Origin: an uncultured Rhodospirillales bacterium
GTDB lineage: Bacteria; Pseudomonadota; Alphaproteobacteria; Rhodospirillales; UBA2165
NCBI GenBank assembly: GCA_913055735.1
Contig: CAJXKD010000002.1
Location: 1 to 64,000, forward strand
Length of the DNA stretch: 64,000 bases
Reading direction: 5' to 3'
Of this stretch, positions 35,126 through 44,453 are shown piece by piece. Position numbers and translations under genes: made by a program. A model generated the notes under the pieces. The model was not told the DNA's origin. It did not search any database and saw only the letters and a list, made by a program, of their open reading frames with translations. Position 1 is the stretch's first letter. Each line of letters begins with the position of its first letter.

Positions 35126-36058
35126 ATGTCTTTCGATGCGCGGGCGGTAGTACGCCGCATTGGTGTGCTCGCCGTCTTCCTTCTATCCGTCGTGACGCTG
35201 CTGTTCTTTTTGTTACAGCTGACCGGCGACCCTGCCGAAGTCATGGTCGGCGACAGCGGGACGCCGGAACAGCTGGAGCAAGTGCGCAAGCAATACGGAT
35301 TCGACCGGCCTCTGGCCGAACAGTACGTTCGTTATCTGGTGAATTTGGCGCAGTTCGACTTCGGCGTTTCGTTCGCCAACGATCAACCGGCCTTTTCCCT
35401 GGTAATGGACCGCGTGGGGCCGACGCTGCTGCTGACGTTCCTGTCGATCATCGCGACATTGGCGATCGCCGTCCCATTGGGGGCGTGGCTCGGTGCCCGG
35501 CCCGACGCGCCGGAGCGCATCGCTGGCGGCATCGCCGTCTATATAGCTCAGGGCGTGCCCGGATTCGTTGCAGGTCTTTTGATGATTCAGCTTTTCGCCG
35601 TCCATTTGCGCTGGCTCCCGTCGATCGGCCATGAAGGGGTCGCGACATGGATTCTGCCGACACTGACCCTCGCGTCTTTCCTCGCGCCCAAACTGACGAG
35701 GGTCGTGGCGGCGAACGTCACCGAGGCGATGCGTGAGGACTATATCCGGACGGCGCGGGCGAGTGGCGCGGGTCCGTCGGGACTTCTGTGGCGGCACGCG
35801 CTTCCCAATGCCTTGCTCGGCGCGACGGCGCTTGTCGGCGCGCAATTCGCTTTTCTTATTTCCGGCGCAGTGATCACCGAGGTGATCTTCGCCTGGCCCG
35901 GTCTCGGCTGGCTTTTGGTGAAGGCGACGACGACGCTGGATTTTCCCGTCATTCAGGCCGCCGTCTTCGTCATCGCCGTCCTGGTGTTCGCCGTGAATAC
36001 ACTGACCGATGTTTTGTTTCGTTTCATTGATCCAAGGCTGAGGACGAAGGGCATATGA
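35126..36058 (+). CDS. ABC transporter permease, DppB/OppB type
   Basis: This 310-residue inner-membrane permease has about six helices, an N-terminal segment VLAVFLLSVVTLLFFLLQLTG and the DppB-type stretch DPAEVMVGDSGTPEQLEQVR. The EAA loop is in DYIRTARASGAGPSGLLWRHALPNAL. It overlaps the next permease by 4 bp. Part of the island importer. Confidence 0.9.
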   Translation: MSFDARAVVRRIGVLAVFLLSVVTLLFFLLQLTGDPAEVMVGDSGTPEQLEQVRKQYGFDRPLAEQYVRYLVNLAQFDFGVSFANDQPAFSLVMDRVGPTLLLTFLSIIATLAIAVPLGAWLGARPDAPERIAGGIAVYIAQGVPGFVAGLLMIQLFAVHLRWLPSIGHEGVATWILPTLTLASFLAPKLTRVVAANVTEAMREDYIRTARASGAGPSGLLWRHALPNALLGATALVGAQFAFLISGAVITEVIFAWPGLGWLLVKATTTLDFPVIQAAVFVIAVLVFAVNTLTDVLFRFIDPRLRTKGI

Positions 36059-36924
36059 CGACGGCATTCGGCCTCCTGCCACGCCTTGGCATTCTGCGGC
36101 GTTCCAACCGGCCCGGCATTCAGCTTGCCGTCGGCGGAAGCCTGTTGCTGTTCATTTTCATTCTCGCCCTATTGCATCGGCAACTGGCGGCCTACGATCC
36201 GCTGGCAGGCGATATCCTGACCCGGTTGAAGCCGCTTCTCACGCCGGGGCACTTGCTGGGCACGGACCAGCTTGGCCGCGATATCCTCTCGCGCCTCCTG
36301 TTCGGCTTTCCCTGGTCGCTCGGGATCGCCCTGGCCGCGACGCTGATCGCCATGATCGTCGGAACCGTGGCCGGACTTTGGGCCGCGTGGGTGCCGGGCT
36401 GGATTCGAACATTCATCAACCGGTCGGCAGATACGATCATCGCGTTTCCCGGACTAGTCATCGCGATCTGCGTCATCGCCGTTATCGGCCGGGGGTTTTG
36501 GCCGCTCGCGCTGACCCTCGGCGTTCTGACCTGGCCCTTTTTCGCGCGCGTGGTCTACGCCGAGGCGCTGGGACTGCTGCAACGTGAATATGTTTTGGCG
36601 GCGGAGCTTTTCGGCGTACAGGGCTGGCGTATCCTGATCCGACACGTATTGCCCGGGCTTCGTCCGACGCTGATGGTCATGCTAGCGTTTCATTTCGCGG
36701 ATATGCTGATTGCCGAGAGCGCATTATCGTTCCTCGGGCTCGGTGCGCCGATCCAGGCGCCGACGTGGGGGAACATGCTGGCCGAAAGCCGCCAGTACCT
36801 GTTCCTGGCACCGTGGATGATGCTTGCGCCGGGCGGTGTGATCGTTCTCGTGGTCGTCACACTCAATCTGCTCGGCGACGGCATCGCCAAACTGTCGCGC
36901 GACAAGGCGAGGGCGGTCGAATGA
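36055..36924 (+). CDS. ABC transporter permease, DppC/OppC type
   Basis: This 289-residue second permease subunit has the DppC mark LLGTDQLGRDILSRLLFG near residue 70 and an EAA loop in EYVLAAELFGVQGWRILIRHVLPGL. It overlaps the first permease by 4 bp and the following ATPase by ATGA, giving an unbroken translational chain. Confidence 0.9.
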   Translation: MTTAFGLLPRLGILRRSNRPGIQLAVGGSLLLFIFILALLHRQLAAYDPLAGDILTRLKPLLTPGHLLGTDQLGRDILSRLLFGFPWSLGIALAATLIAMIVGTVAGLWAAWVPGWIRTFINRSADTIIAFPGLVIAICVIAVIGRGFWPLALTLGVLTWPFFARVVYAEALGLLQREYVLAAELFGVQGWRILIRHVLPGLRPTLMVMLAFHFADMLIAESALSFLGLGAPIQAPTWGNMLAESRQYLFLAPWMMLAPGGVIVLVVVTLNLLGDGIAKLSRDKARAVE

Positions 36925-37907
36925 GCGGGGAGGAGGTTCTTTCCGTCGATGATCTCAGGGTCAGTTTCCCGGCCCGGAACGGAAGCGGTGCCAATTTCAA
37001 CGCCGTCGATGGTGTGTCCCTGTCGCTCGCGCGTGGCGAAACACTCGGCATCGTCGGCGAGTCGGGATCGGGCAAGACTATGCTGGCGCTCAGTGCCATG
37101 GGGCTTGTGCCCAAACCGGGGCGCATCACAAGCGGTAGTATCACGCTCAGGAACCGGCGCATCGACGACCTGGGCGAGAGGGACCTATGTGATTTGCGCG
37201 GACGGGAAATCGGCATGGTCTTTCAGGACCCGATGACCAGTTTGAATCCGGTACGCAGGGTCGGCGCGCTGCTGGTCGAGGCAATCCGCCGGCACAATAA
37301 GGTTGGCAAGGACGAAGCGCGCTGCCGTGCGCTGGACGCATTGCGCGCTGTCGGTATTCCCTCACCCGAGGCGCGCCTGCGCGCCTATCCGCATGAACTG
37401 TCGGGGGGATTGCGCCAACGGGTAATGATTGCGCTGGCGCTGGTGAATCACCCGCCCGTGATTATAGCGGACGAGCCGACCACCGCGCTTGACACGACCA
37501 TCCAGGCGCAAATCCTCGGTCTGCTGCGCGAGCGTTTGAGCGATGCGGCGCTTATCCTGATCACCCACGATCTCGGTGTCGCCGCGGAACTCTGCGATCG
37601 AATTGCGGTCATGTATTACGGGCGGATCGTCGAGGCAGGTTCGGCGGAATCGATCCTGTCCCGCCCGCGTCACCCTTATACGGCAGGTTTGCTCGCCGCG
37701 GTGCCGAATTTCGATTTCGGTCGGCCGACACTCGTGCCGATCCCAGGGGCGCCGCCCGATCCGTCGACGCCGGTCAATGGATGCGCCTTCCAAGAACGGT
37801 GCCAGCGCCGCACACCGATTTGTGCGACGAAACCCCTCCTGCGGGAGCATACCGGTGGCCTCGTCGCCTGCGCGCATCCGGCGGAGGAGGAGACAATTCA
37901 TGCTTGA
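36921..37907 (+). CDS. ABC transporter ATP-binding protein, DppD/OppD type
   Basis: This 328-residue ATPase has Walker A GESGSGKT, signature LSGGLRQR and Walker [13 protein letters not shown]. The C-terminal oligopeptide-type extension contains the Cys motif [14 protein letters not shown] typical of iron-sulfur-like Opp/Dpp ATPases. The start is ATG 36921 inside the preceding stop. The open frame further upstream has no family similarity. Confidence 0.92.
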   Translation: MSGEEVLSVDDLRVSFPARNGSGANFNAVDGVSLSLARGETLGIVGESGSGKTMLALSAMGLVPKPGRITSGSITLRNRRIDDLGERDLCDLRGREIGMVFQDPMTSLNPVRRVGALLVEAIRRHNKVGKDEARCRALDALRAVGIPSPEARLRAYPHELSGGLRQRVMIALALVNHPPVIIADEPTTALDTTIQAQILGLLRERLSDAALILITHDLGVAAELCDRIAVMYYGRIVEAGSAESILSRPRHPYTAGLLAAVPNFDFGRPTLVPIPGAPPDPSTPVNGCAFQERCQRRTPICATKPLLREHTGGLVACAHPAEEETIHA

Positions 37908-38904
37908 CGGCACGTCACCTTTGCTTCGGGTCGACGGTCTCCGCCTGACCTTCGACGTGCAGGGGCGTTCCCTGTATGCGCTCGATGGCGTCTCCTTCGA
38001 GGTCGGGCGCGGCGAAACGGTGGGCCTCGTTGGCGAATCCGGGTCCGGCAAGTCGACGCTCGCCAAGGCGATCCTTAATGCGGTCCGGCCCGATGACGGG
38101 CAGATCCTGTTCGACGGTGCGGATATCGCGGCGATGGGTCCGAAGGCGTTGAAGGCGATCCGCCGGCGGTTGCAAATGGTGTTTCAGGATCCTTATTCGA
38201 GCCTCGATCCCCGCATGTGTATCCGCGATATCATCGCCGAACCCCTTCAAGCGCACCGCTGGGGCACGCGACGTGAGATTGCGGAGCGTGTCGCGGCGTT
38301 GATCGCGGCAGTCGGTCTCCCGTCCGAAGCGGCGGAACGTATGCCTCAGCAATTTTCTGGAGGACAACGGCAGCGTATCGCCATCGCGCGGGCACTGGCA
38401 CTCGAGCCGGATATGTTGATCGCCGACGAACCCGTCTCCGCGCTGGATGTCTCCATTCAGGCACAGATCATCAATCTGCTGCGGGAAATCCAGGCGCGGC
38501 TCGGTATCGCCTATCTCGTGATCGCGCACGATCTCGCCCTGATCCATCAGATTTCGGACCGGATCATCGTTATGTATCTCGGCCGTATCGTCGAGGAAGG
38601 ACGCGCCGACGACATCGTCGGTACGCCGTTGCATCCCTATACGGTCTCCCTTCTCGCGGCGACGCCCGTGCCGCGCGTCGGCGCGAAAGGCACGACCGCC
38701 ATGCTGCGCGGCGATCCGCCTTCGGCCATCGACCGCCCGACCGGATGCGCGTTTCATCCGCGCTGTCCCATCGCGCGCGACCGCTGCGAGACGGATGAAC
38801 CCATGCTGACGGAAAGCCGGAGCGGGCGTAAGGTGGCCTGTCACTACCCGGGCGAACTGTCTTCACCGGTCAAGAATATATTTCAACGGAGTGGTGTTGA
38901 ATAA
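37900..38904 (+). CDS. ABC transporter ATP-binding protein, DppF/OppF type
   Basis: This 334-residue second ATPase has Walker A GESGSGKS, signature FSGGQRQR and Walker B LIADEPVSALD, and a C-terminal CAFHPRCPIARDRC motif. The start is ATG 37900, overlapping the previous gene by 8 bp. Longer upstream frames only mirror DppD. It is the last transporter gene; its TAA stop abuts the regulator's ATG. Confidence 0.92.
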   Translation: MLDGTSPLLRVDGLRLTFDVQGRSLYALDGVSFEVGRGETVGLVGESGSGKSTLAKAILNAVRPDDGQILFDGADIAAMGPKALKAIRRRLQMVFQDPYSSLDPRMCIRDIIAEPLQAHRWGTRREIAERVAALIAAVGLPSEAAERMPQQFSGGQRQRIAIARALALEPDMLIADEPVSALDVSIQAQIINLLREIQARLGIAYLVIAHDLALIHQISDRIIVMYLGRIVEEGRADDIVGTPLHPYTVSLLAATPVPRVGAKGTTAMLRGDPPSAIDRPTGCAFHPRCPIARDRCETDEPMLTESRSGRKVACHYPGELSSPVKNIFQRSGVE

Positions 38905-39687
38905 ATGACAAAGACACTTAGAAGGCGCGACGATGCCGGCCCGATCCCTCTCTACCATCGGGTTTACCTTATTTTGCGTGAAGGGATACTGGCGGGCAGC
39001 TATGCCAAGGGAGCGGTCATGCCGACCGAGGAAACATTGTGCGCGCAGTTCGGTGTTTCGCGGACGACGATGCAGACGGCGATGGCGCGGCTGGTATCCG
39101 AGGGCTTGGTGGTGCGCCATCAGGGGCGGGGCACGTTCGTCGCCGAAACACTGCCCATCGTCAATGCGCGCTCTTCCGTCAATTCGCTTCTCAGAAACGT
39201 CAATGCGATCGGAAAAGCGACCGAAGCACGCCTTCTCGATAGCGGATCGATAGCGGCCGACGAGGCGGCTGCGGCCCTGTTCGACGTGCCGCTGGATACA
39301 CCCCTGTTCAGGAACAGGCAGCTTCGGCTGATCAACGGCGAAGTGATCGGCCGGATCACGGCCGTGGTGCCGCCGGCGGTCGCCGACAAATTGGAAAAAG
39401 ACCCGGTGCCGGGCCGCCCCATGCTGCTGCGTATTGAGGATGCCGGTATCCAGCTTGCCCGCGCCGATCAGTCTATCCGGGCGCTGATCGCCGACCCCGT
39501 CGTTGCCGGTGACTTGGAGATCGAGCCGGGAATGGCGGTAATTCAACTCCACCGCCTCGTCTATGACATGGAGGATCAACTGGTTGAGGAAATGACGGCG
39601 CTTTATCGCGGGGACCGCTACGAATACCGCTCGGAGCTCGTTCGCGATCCCGCCGATCCATCCGACGGATGGATTGCCGCCCAGTGA
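38905..39687 (+). CDS. GntR-family transcriptional regulator, HutC/UTRA type
   Basis: This 260-residue regulator has an N-terminal winged helix (residues about 15-80; PLYHRVYLILREGILAGSYA and QFGVSRTTMQTAMARLVSEG) and a C-terminal UTRA ligand-binding domain. It directly follows the transporter operon with no gap, so it is likely the local ligand-responsive repressor of the island. Two candidate target regions are the promoter at 33395 and the divergent region 40461-40585. Confidence 0.9.
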   Translation: MTKTLRRRDDAGPIPLYHRVYLILREGILAGSYAKGAVMPTEETLCAQFGVSRTTMQTAMARLVSEGLVVRHQGRGTFVAETLPIVNARSSVNSLLRNVNAIGKATEARLLDSGSIAADEAAAALFDVPLDTPLFRNRQLRLINGEVIGRITAVVPPAVADKLEKDPVPGRPMLLRIEDAGIQLARADQSIRALIADPVVAGDLEIEPGMAVIQLHRLVYDMEDQLVEEMTALYRGDRYEYRSELVRDPADPSDGWIAAQ

Positions 39688-39689
39688 TC

Positions 39690-40460
39690 CTAGACAGCGT
39701 GCAATTTCATTCGGTCACGCCATCCTTCGCCCTTGCTCCAGGCGAGCATGCTGTCACGGGATGGCATTTCACCGGTGACATGAAGAACGGTACGCCACGC
39801 CAGGCTGAGCATACAGGAGGTAACCGGTGCGCCCCGCCAATCCGCGACGTCGAGAATGGGCTGCAAGGTTGGCATGCCGGTGCCGAGCATGGCGATGGCA
39901 TCGAGATCTTTGTCCTCCAGCAGCCTGAGGCTTTCCGACGCGCTTCGGGCTCGGAGACTGTAGATCGGATGGAAATCGCTGTCGGGATTGAAGGCGCTGG
40001 CCACTTCCGCGACGTGGAATCCGGCGCTCTGCCAGTAACCGATGCTGGCTTCGGTGAGGTCCGGCGGATAAGGCGAGGCGAGGCCGATGCGCTCCGCGCC
40101 CAGCACGGCAAAGGTGTCGCAGACCGCGCGGGCGGCGGTTACGAACGGATAGCCGCGTTTCTGTTCGATCCGGTCGCAAATTTCAGCCTCCGTTTCGCGG
40201 CCGATCAGATAGGACGCGCCGGTGCAGCCAAAGGCGGCCACGTCGATCGGGGCATTGGCGAAGCGGTCCAAGGTGGCTTCGATCTGGTCGACGTAGTCGT
40301 AGAGACGGTCGACGATGGTCTTCTTGGGGCTAGTCATCCTGGCATTGATCATCGCCACGCCGGCCGGCCACAGGATGGTGAATTCCGGCTCCACCGTCGT
40401 GTTTGCCTGGGGGGTCAAAACACCGACCAACCCGCGTCTCGCATACTCCAAATCGGCCAT
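39690..40460 (-). CDS. Asp/Glu racemase-superfamily enzyme (maleate isomerase / arylmalonate decarboxylase-like)
   Basis: This 256-residue protein begins like AMDase and maleate isomerase (VGVLTPQANTTVEPEF). The first catalytic cysteine is present at C79 (FGCTGASY). The second site, normally a Cys in an SCxxM/LxTL motif, reads MLGTGMPTL here, so position 193 appears to be Gly. This one-cysteine arrangement is the mirror of bacterial AMDase, which keeps the second Cys and has Gly at the first. The aligned positions are by eye. It may isomerise or decarboxylate a dicarboxylate in the island pathway. It is convergent with the GntR gene (2 bp gap) and divergent from the hydroxylase. Confidence 0.82.
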   Translation of the reverse strand: MADLEYARRGLVGVLTPQANTTVEPEFTILWPAGVAMINARMTSPKKTIVDRLYDYVDQIEATLDRFANAPIDVAAFGCTGASYLIGRETEAEICDRIEQKRGYPFVTAARAVCDTFAVLGAERIGLASPYPPDLTEASIGYWQSAGFHVAEVASAFNPDSDFHPIYSLRARSASESLRLLEDKDLDAIAMLGTGMPTLQPILDVADWRGAPVTSCMLSLAWRTVLHVTGEMPSRDSMLAWSKGEGWRDRMKLHAV

Positions 40461-40568
40461 TCTTCAGCTTGTTCCTCAGATTTTATTTGTATCTAAAGTA
40501 TGACAATAGTACGTTTTGGACAAACGAATTGTGGACGAAGTACCGGGTACGGTGAAGGCAACAAGGCG

Positions 40569-40588
40569 CCAGGAAATGCCAGGAAATG
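40569..40588 (+). repeat. Tandem 10-bp repeat duplicating a ribosome site and ATG
   Basis: CCAGGAAATG occurs twice without a gap (40569-40578, 40579-40588). Each copy has AGGA and an ATG. The second ATG (40586) starts the hydroxylase. The first (40576) opens a five-codon frame ending at TGA 40591-40593, overlapping the real start, which may modulate initiation. Confidence 0.6.
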
Positions 40589-41785
40589 AGTGAGTCCGAC
40601 CGGGTTATAATCGTTGGCGGCGGGCCGGTCGGCCTGTTTTCCGCGATCAGATTGACCGGATTCGGCATCCCGGTCACGCTGATCGAAAAGGCACTGATCG
40701 TCAGCGACGATATCCGTGCCTCGACAATTCATCCGCCGACGCTTGAGATGCTGGCGCCTTACGGCGTCACCACCGAAATCCTCGAAAACGGTATCCGGGT
40801 TCCGCAGTGGCAGATTCGCGACCACGCCACCGGCGAAAAAGCGGTCTTTGATCTAGGTCTGATTGCGGAGGAGACCGATTATCCGTTCCGCGTTCAATTC
40901 GAGCAGGCGAAAATTTGTGAAATCATCGACGCCAAGCTCCGGAACGAACCGCTAGCGGACCTCCGGTATGGGATGGAAATGCTTTCCGCCGATCAGGACG
41001 ATGACGGCGTCAGGGTCCGGGCGAAAGGCGAGGACGCCGAGGAGGTTCTGCGAGGGCGTTATCTGATCGCGGCGGACGGCGGCAACAGCACCATCCGTGA
41101 ACAGTTGGGGCTGGCATTCGAAGGATCGATGTACCCCGAACGTTCGGTCCTGGTGACCACGCCATTCGCGTTCGATGAACACATCGAGGGGTTGTCGCCG
41201 GTCAGCTATTGCTGGGAGGCGAATGGCAATTTCAGCCTGTTGCAACTACCGGGCCGTTGGCGTGCAAGCCTTTACTTTCCGGGTGAACTCACGCCGGAGG
41301 AAGCTTTGGCGGACGATCGAATCGAACGACAATTGCAGGACATTTGCCCATCCGCAATGCCCTATGAAATTTCGGACAAGCGTGTCTACCGCGTTCATCA
41401 ACGGATTGTTCCCCGTTACGATCATGGCCGAATCGTGCTGGCGGGCGATGCCGCACATCTCAATAGTCCATCGGGCGGTATGGGTATGAACGGCGGTTTG
41501 CACGACGCACATAATCTGACCGAAAAGATCAACGAAGCGTGGCAGGGGGGAGACCATCTCGCGCTATTCGCGCTCTATTCCCGGCAACGCAAAAAGATCG
41601 CGGAAGAGCAGATCATCAAGCAGGCCGATCAGAACCGTAAGCGTATGACGGAGAAGGATCCGGCGAAACGCCGCAAGTCGCTTGCCGAAATGCAGGGGAT
41701 CGCGGATGACCCGGCACGCTGCAAGGCGTTCCTAATGCGCTCGTCGATGATCGAGGGGTTGCGGCAGGCCGCCGCGATAACCTAG
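40586..41785 (+). CDS. FAD-dependent aromatic-ring hydroxylase-type monooxygenase
   Basis: This 399-residue flavoprotein belongs to the p-hydroxybenzoate hydroxylase group. GxGxxG is at residues 11-16 (GGGPVG), the DG motif is in YLIAADGGNSTIREQLG, and the GD motif is in VLAGDAAHLNSPSGGMGMNG. Such enzymes hydroxylate, and in some pyridine pathways open, aromatic or heteroaromatic rings using NAD(P)H and O2. It heads a seven-gene plus-strand unit of hydratase, lyase, HyuB/HyuA and isochorismatase-like genes, so it probably catalyses the first oxidative step of that pathway. Substrate unknown. Confidence 0.88.
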   Translation: MSESDRVIIVGGGPVGLFSAIRLTGFGIPVTLIEKALIVSDDIRASTIHPPTLEMLAPYGVTTEILENGIRVPQWQIRDHATGEKAVFDLGLIAEETDYPFRVQFEQAKICEIIDAKLRNEPLADLRYGMEMLSADQDDDGVRVRAKGEDAEEVLRGRYLIAADGGNSTIREQLGLAFEGSMYPERSVLVTTPFAFDEHIEGLSPVSYCWEANGNFSLLQLPGRWRASLYFPGELTPEEALADDRIERQLQDICPSAMPYEISDKRVYRVHQRIVPRYDHGRIVLAGDAAHLNSPSGGMGMNGGLHDAHNLTEKINEAWQGGDHLALFALYSRQRKKIAEEQIIKQADQNRKRMTEKDPAKRRKSLAEMQGIADDPARCKAFLMRSSMIEGLRQAAAIT

Positions 41786-41810
41786 GCAGAGGAGCGAAGG
41801 AACGGCGAAG

Positions 41811-43079
41811 ATGGCGTTGACGCTTGCCGAAAAGATCATTTCCAAGGCCTGCGGACGGGATCGCGTGACGCCGGGGGAAATCGTCACCTGCGCCGTCGAT
41901 CTCGCCATGATTCACGACAGCGGTGGGCCGCGGCGCGTCAAGCCGGCGATGGACCGGCTCGGTGTCGGCGTATGGGATGCGAGCAAGGTGGTGCTCGTTT
42001 CCGATCACTTTGCCCCCTGCACGGATGCGGAAAGCGCAAATATTTTGAAGCTCACCCGCGAATGGGCGGCTGAGCAAGGCGTTCTGAACTTCTACGATCA
42101 GCAGGGGATCTGTCATGTCGTGACACCGGAACGCGGGCATCTGCGGCCCGGCATGTTTGCCGTCGGCGGTGACAGCCATTCGCCAACCGGCGGTGCCTTC
42201 GGGTGCTACATGTTCGGTGTCGGCGCGACCGATATGCTCGGCATTCTCGTTACCGGCGAAACCTGGATCAAAGTGCCCGAAACGATCCGGATCGAGTGGT
42301 CGGGTCGATTGAAAACGGGCGTTTCGGCGAAGGACATGGCGCTCAAGATGTGCGCAGCCTTGGGCATGGACGGCGGCGATTATCAGGCTGTCCAATATGG
42401 CGGTGACGCCGTCGGGGCACTCGACATGTTCGAGCGCATGACTCTGTGCAATATGGCGGCGGAACTCGGCGCGCAGACGGGTTTGATCGAGCCCGACGAG
42501 ACAACGGCTACCTATGTTGAGAAGGCTGGAGCCGAACCGGGTAATTGGCGGCAGTTCCGGAGTGATCCGGATGCCGCTTACAGGGCGGTGCATGAATTCA
42601 GCGGTTCGGATTTAACGCCGCAAGTGGCCGTTCCGCACAGCCCCGCGACCGCGGCGGACGTCGATATGGTCGAGAAGGCGGAGATCGACCAGTTCTATAT
42701 CGGCGCGTGCACGGGCGCAAAACTCAACGATCTCGAAATGGCGGCCGCCGTCCTCAGGGGTAAAAAGATCGCCAAGGGCAAGCGCCTGACGGTCGCGCCC
42801 GCCTCGACGCAAATCCTGAACGCGGCGACCAAGTCAGGCGTGATCGGCACGTTGCTCGATGCTGGGGCCGGTCTCCTGCCACCGGGATGCGGCGCCTGCG
42901 CGGGCTATGGCGTCGGGGTGTTGGCTGAAGACGAGGTCTGCCTCGCCACGACTGCGCGCAATTTCCAGGGCCGCATGGGGGCGGGGTCGTCGAAAGTCTA
43001 TCTTGCATCTCCCTATACCGTTGCCGCCAGTGCGGTCACCGGACGCATCCAGGATCCGCGGGAGGTTCTGAACATATGA
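41811..43079 (+). CDS. Aconitase-superfamily hydratase, large subunit (LeuC/DmdA-like)
   Basis: This 422-residue large subunit of a two-part [4Fe-4S] hydro-lyase has iron-sulfur ligands C300 (GACTGAKLND), C360 and C363 (PPGCGACAGYG). Relatives include isopropylmalate isomerase, homoaconitase, maleate hydratase and dimethylmaleate hydratase. Its neighbours are not leucine-pathway genes but a methylisocitrate/dimethylmalate-lyase-like gene, so hydration of a maleate-type intermediate is more likely. It overlaps the small-subunit gene by 4 bp. Confidence 0.88.
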   Translation: MALTLAEKIISKACGRDRVTPGEIVTCAVDLAMIHDSGGPRRVKPAMDRLGVGVWDASKVVLVSDHFAPCTDAESANILKLTREWAAEQGVLNFYDQQGICHVVTPERGHLRPGMFAVGGDSHSPTGGAFGCYMFGVGATDMLGILVTGETWIKVPETIRIEWSGRLKTGVSAKDMALKMCAALGMDGGDYQAVQYGGDAVGALDMFERMTLCNMAAELGAQTGLIEPDETTATYVEKAGAEPGNWRQFRSDPDAAYRAVHEFSGSDLTPQVAVPHSPATAADVDMVEKAEIDQFYIGACTGAKLNDLEMAAAVLRGKKIAKGKRLTVAPASTQILNAATKSGVIGTLLDAGAGLLPPGCGACAGYGVGVLAEDEVCLATTARNFQGRMGAGSSKVYLASPYTVAASAVTGRIQDPREVLNI

Positions 43080-43564
43080 GCGGCCGCGTCTGGAAATTCG
43101 GGGACAACATCAATACGGATGTTCTGGCGCCCGGAATTTACATCAAGCTACCCGCGAACGAGTTGGCGACCCATTGCCTGGAGTCGGTCGATCCCGAGTT
43201 TGCCGGTAACGTGAAAAAGGGCGATTACGTCGTCGGCGGCCGGAATTTCGGCACCGGCTCCAGCCGGGAACAGGCAGCACAGGTGTTGAAGCTGCTTGGT
43301 GTCGCGGCAGTGATCGCGCCATCCTTCGGCGGTATTTTCTACCGCAATGCCTTCAACCTCGGGCTTCCGGCGATCGTGTCCGCGGAGACCGGCGAGATCG
43401 AAGATGGACATAGACTCTCGATCGATCTAGCCGCCGGAAAAATCACCAACAAGACAACCGGCGAGCAGTTGAGCGCGGAGGCTGTGCCCGGGAACCTCAT
43501 GGCGCTAATCGAAGCCGGCGGGCTGGTGACTTATCTGGAGAAGAAGATAAATGAAAACCGGTAA
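43076..43564 (+). CDS. Aconitase-superfamily hydratase, small subunit (LeuD/DmdB-like)
   Basis: This 162-residue swivel-domain subunit has VWKFGDNINTDVLAPGIYI at the N-terminus and the substrate-recognition stretch YVVGGRNFGTGSSREQAAQV. It pairs with the preceding large subunit (ATGA overlap) and overlaps the following lyase gene by 14 bp. The reaction is the same as for the large subunit. Confidence 0.9.
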   Translation: MSGRVWKFGDNINTDVLAPGIYIKLPANELATHCLESVDPEFAGNVKKGDYVVGGRNFGTGSSREQAAQVLKLLGVAAVIAPSFGGIFYRNAFNLGLPAIVSAETGEIEDGHRLSIDLAAGKITNKTTGEQLSAEAVPGNLMALIEAGGLVTYLEKKINENR

Positions 43565-44453
43565 GAACAGGGAGAATACCCCGCAGCGCGAGCTGCGGGC
43601 GCGCCTCGGACAAGAGGAAATTCTTGTTGCGCCCGGCGTCTACGATGCCTTCGGCGCGATGATGGCGGCGCGGGCTGATTTCGAGGCGCTCTATGTGTCG
43701 GGCGCCTCCATCGCCTATACGAAACTCGGCCGTCCCGATATCGGGCTGGTTACCGCCGATGAAGTCGCCGCCGTCGTCGGCACGATCCGCGAGCGGGTGG
43801 CGCTGCCGCTCATCGTCGATGCGGATACGGGTTTCGGCAACGCGCTCAACGTCCAACGCACGGTGAAGCTTTTCGAACGGAACGGCGCTTCCGCCATCCA
43901 GCTCGAGGATCAATCGCTGCCGAAACGGTGCGGCCACCTGGCGGGCAAAACCCTGGTCAGCGCCGGCGAAATGGAGGGCAAGATCAAAGCAGCGCTCGAT
44001 GCGAGACAGGACGACGACACGCTGATCGTCGCGCGCACGGACGCCATCGCGGTCGAAGGATATGAATGTGCCCTCGAACGCGCGGCAGGGTACGTCGAGG
44101 CGGGTGCGGACGTCTTGTTCATCGAGGCCTTGCAGGACAAGAAGCAGATCGCGGGTGCCATCGACCGGTTCGGGCGAGGCGTCCCGCAGCTCGTCAATAT
44201 GGTCGAAGGCGGCAAGACGCCGCTTTTGCCGTCGCGCGATTTGGGAGAGCTGGGCTTTTCCATCGTGATCTATCCTGGCGCCCTGGTGCGCGCGCTCGCC
44301 TGCGCGGCGAGCGCATTCTTCGGCCATCTCCGCGAACATGGCTCCACCTCGGACTTTCAGGACAAGATGCTCGACTTCACGGCGCTGAACGATCTTCTCG
44401 GCACCGAGGCCATGCTTGAACTCGGCGGAAAATACGCGCACGGAGACAAATGA
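43551..44453 (+). CDS. Isocitrate lyase/PEP mutase-superfamily lyase (methylisocitrate or 2,3-dimethylmalate lyase-like)
   Basis: This TIM-barrel lyase of 300 residues has the KRCGH motif with catalytic C127, in EDQSLPKRCGHLAGK, and the metal-site motif VDADTGFGNALNV. It is a C-C lyase, not a PEP mutase (no EDKxFPKxNS). Following a maleate-type hydratase, it would split a substituted malate into pyruvate plus a short acid such as propionate, as in the known dimethylmalate pathway. The substituents are unknown. It overlaps the hydratase small subunit by 14 bp and HyuB by 4 bp. Confidence 0.85.
   Translation: MKTGKNRENTPQRELRARLGQEEILVAPGVYDAFGAMMAARADFEALYVSGASIAYTKLGRPDIGLVTADEVAAVVGTIRERVALPLIVDADTGFGNALNVQRTVKLFERNGASAIQLEDQSLPKRCGHLAGKTLVSAGEMEGKIKAALDARQDDDTLIVARTDAIAVEGYECALERAAGYVEAGADVLFIEALQDKKQIAGAIDRFGRGVPQLVNMVEGGKTPLLPSRDLGELGFSIVIYPGALVRALACAASAFFGHLREHGSTSDFQDKMLDFTALNDLLGTEAMLELGGKYAHGDK

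Noticed and set aside
41811..43564. Idea that the hydratase pair is leucine-pathway LeuCD
   Set aside because: No leuA or leuB nearby, and the pair is embedded in a catabolic operon followed by a malate-type lyase; leucine function cannot be excluded but context argues against it.
43551..44453. Idea that the island lyase is a second PEP mutase
   Set aside because: It has KRCGH with catalytic Cys and lacks EDKxFPKxNS, so it is a C-C lyase of the methylisocitrate lyase type.
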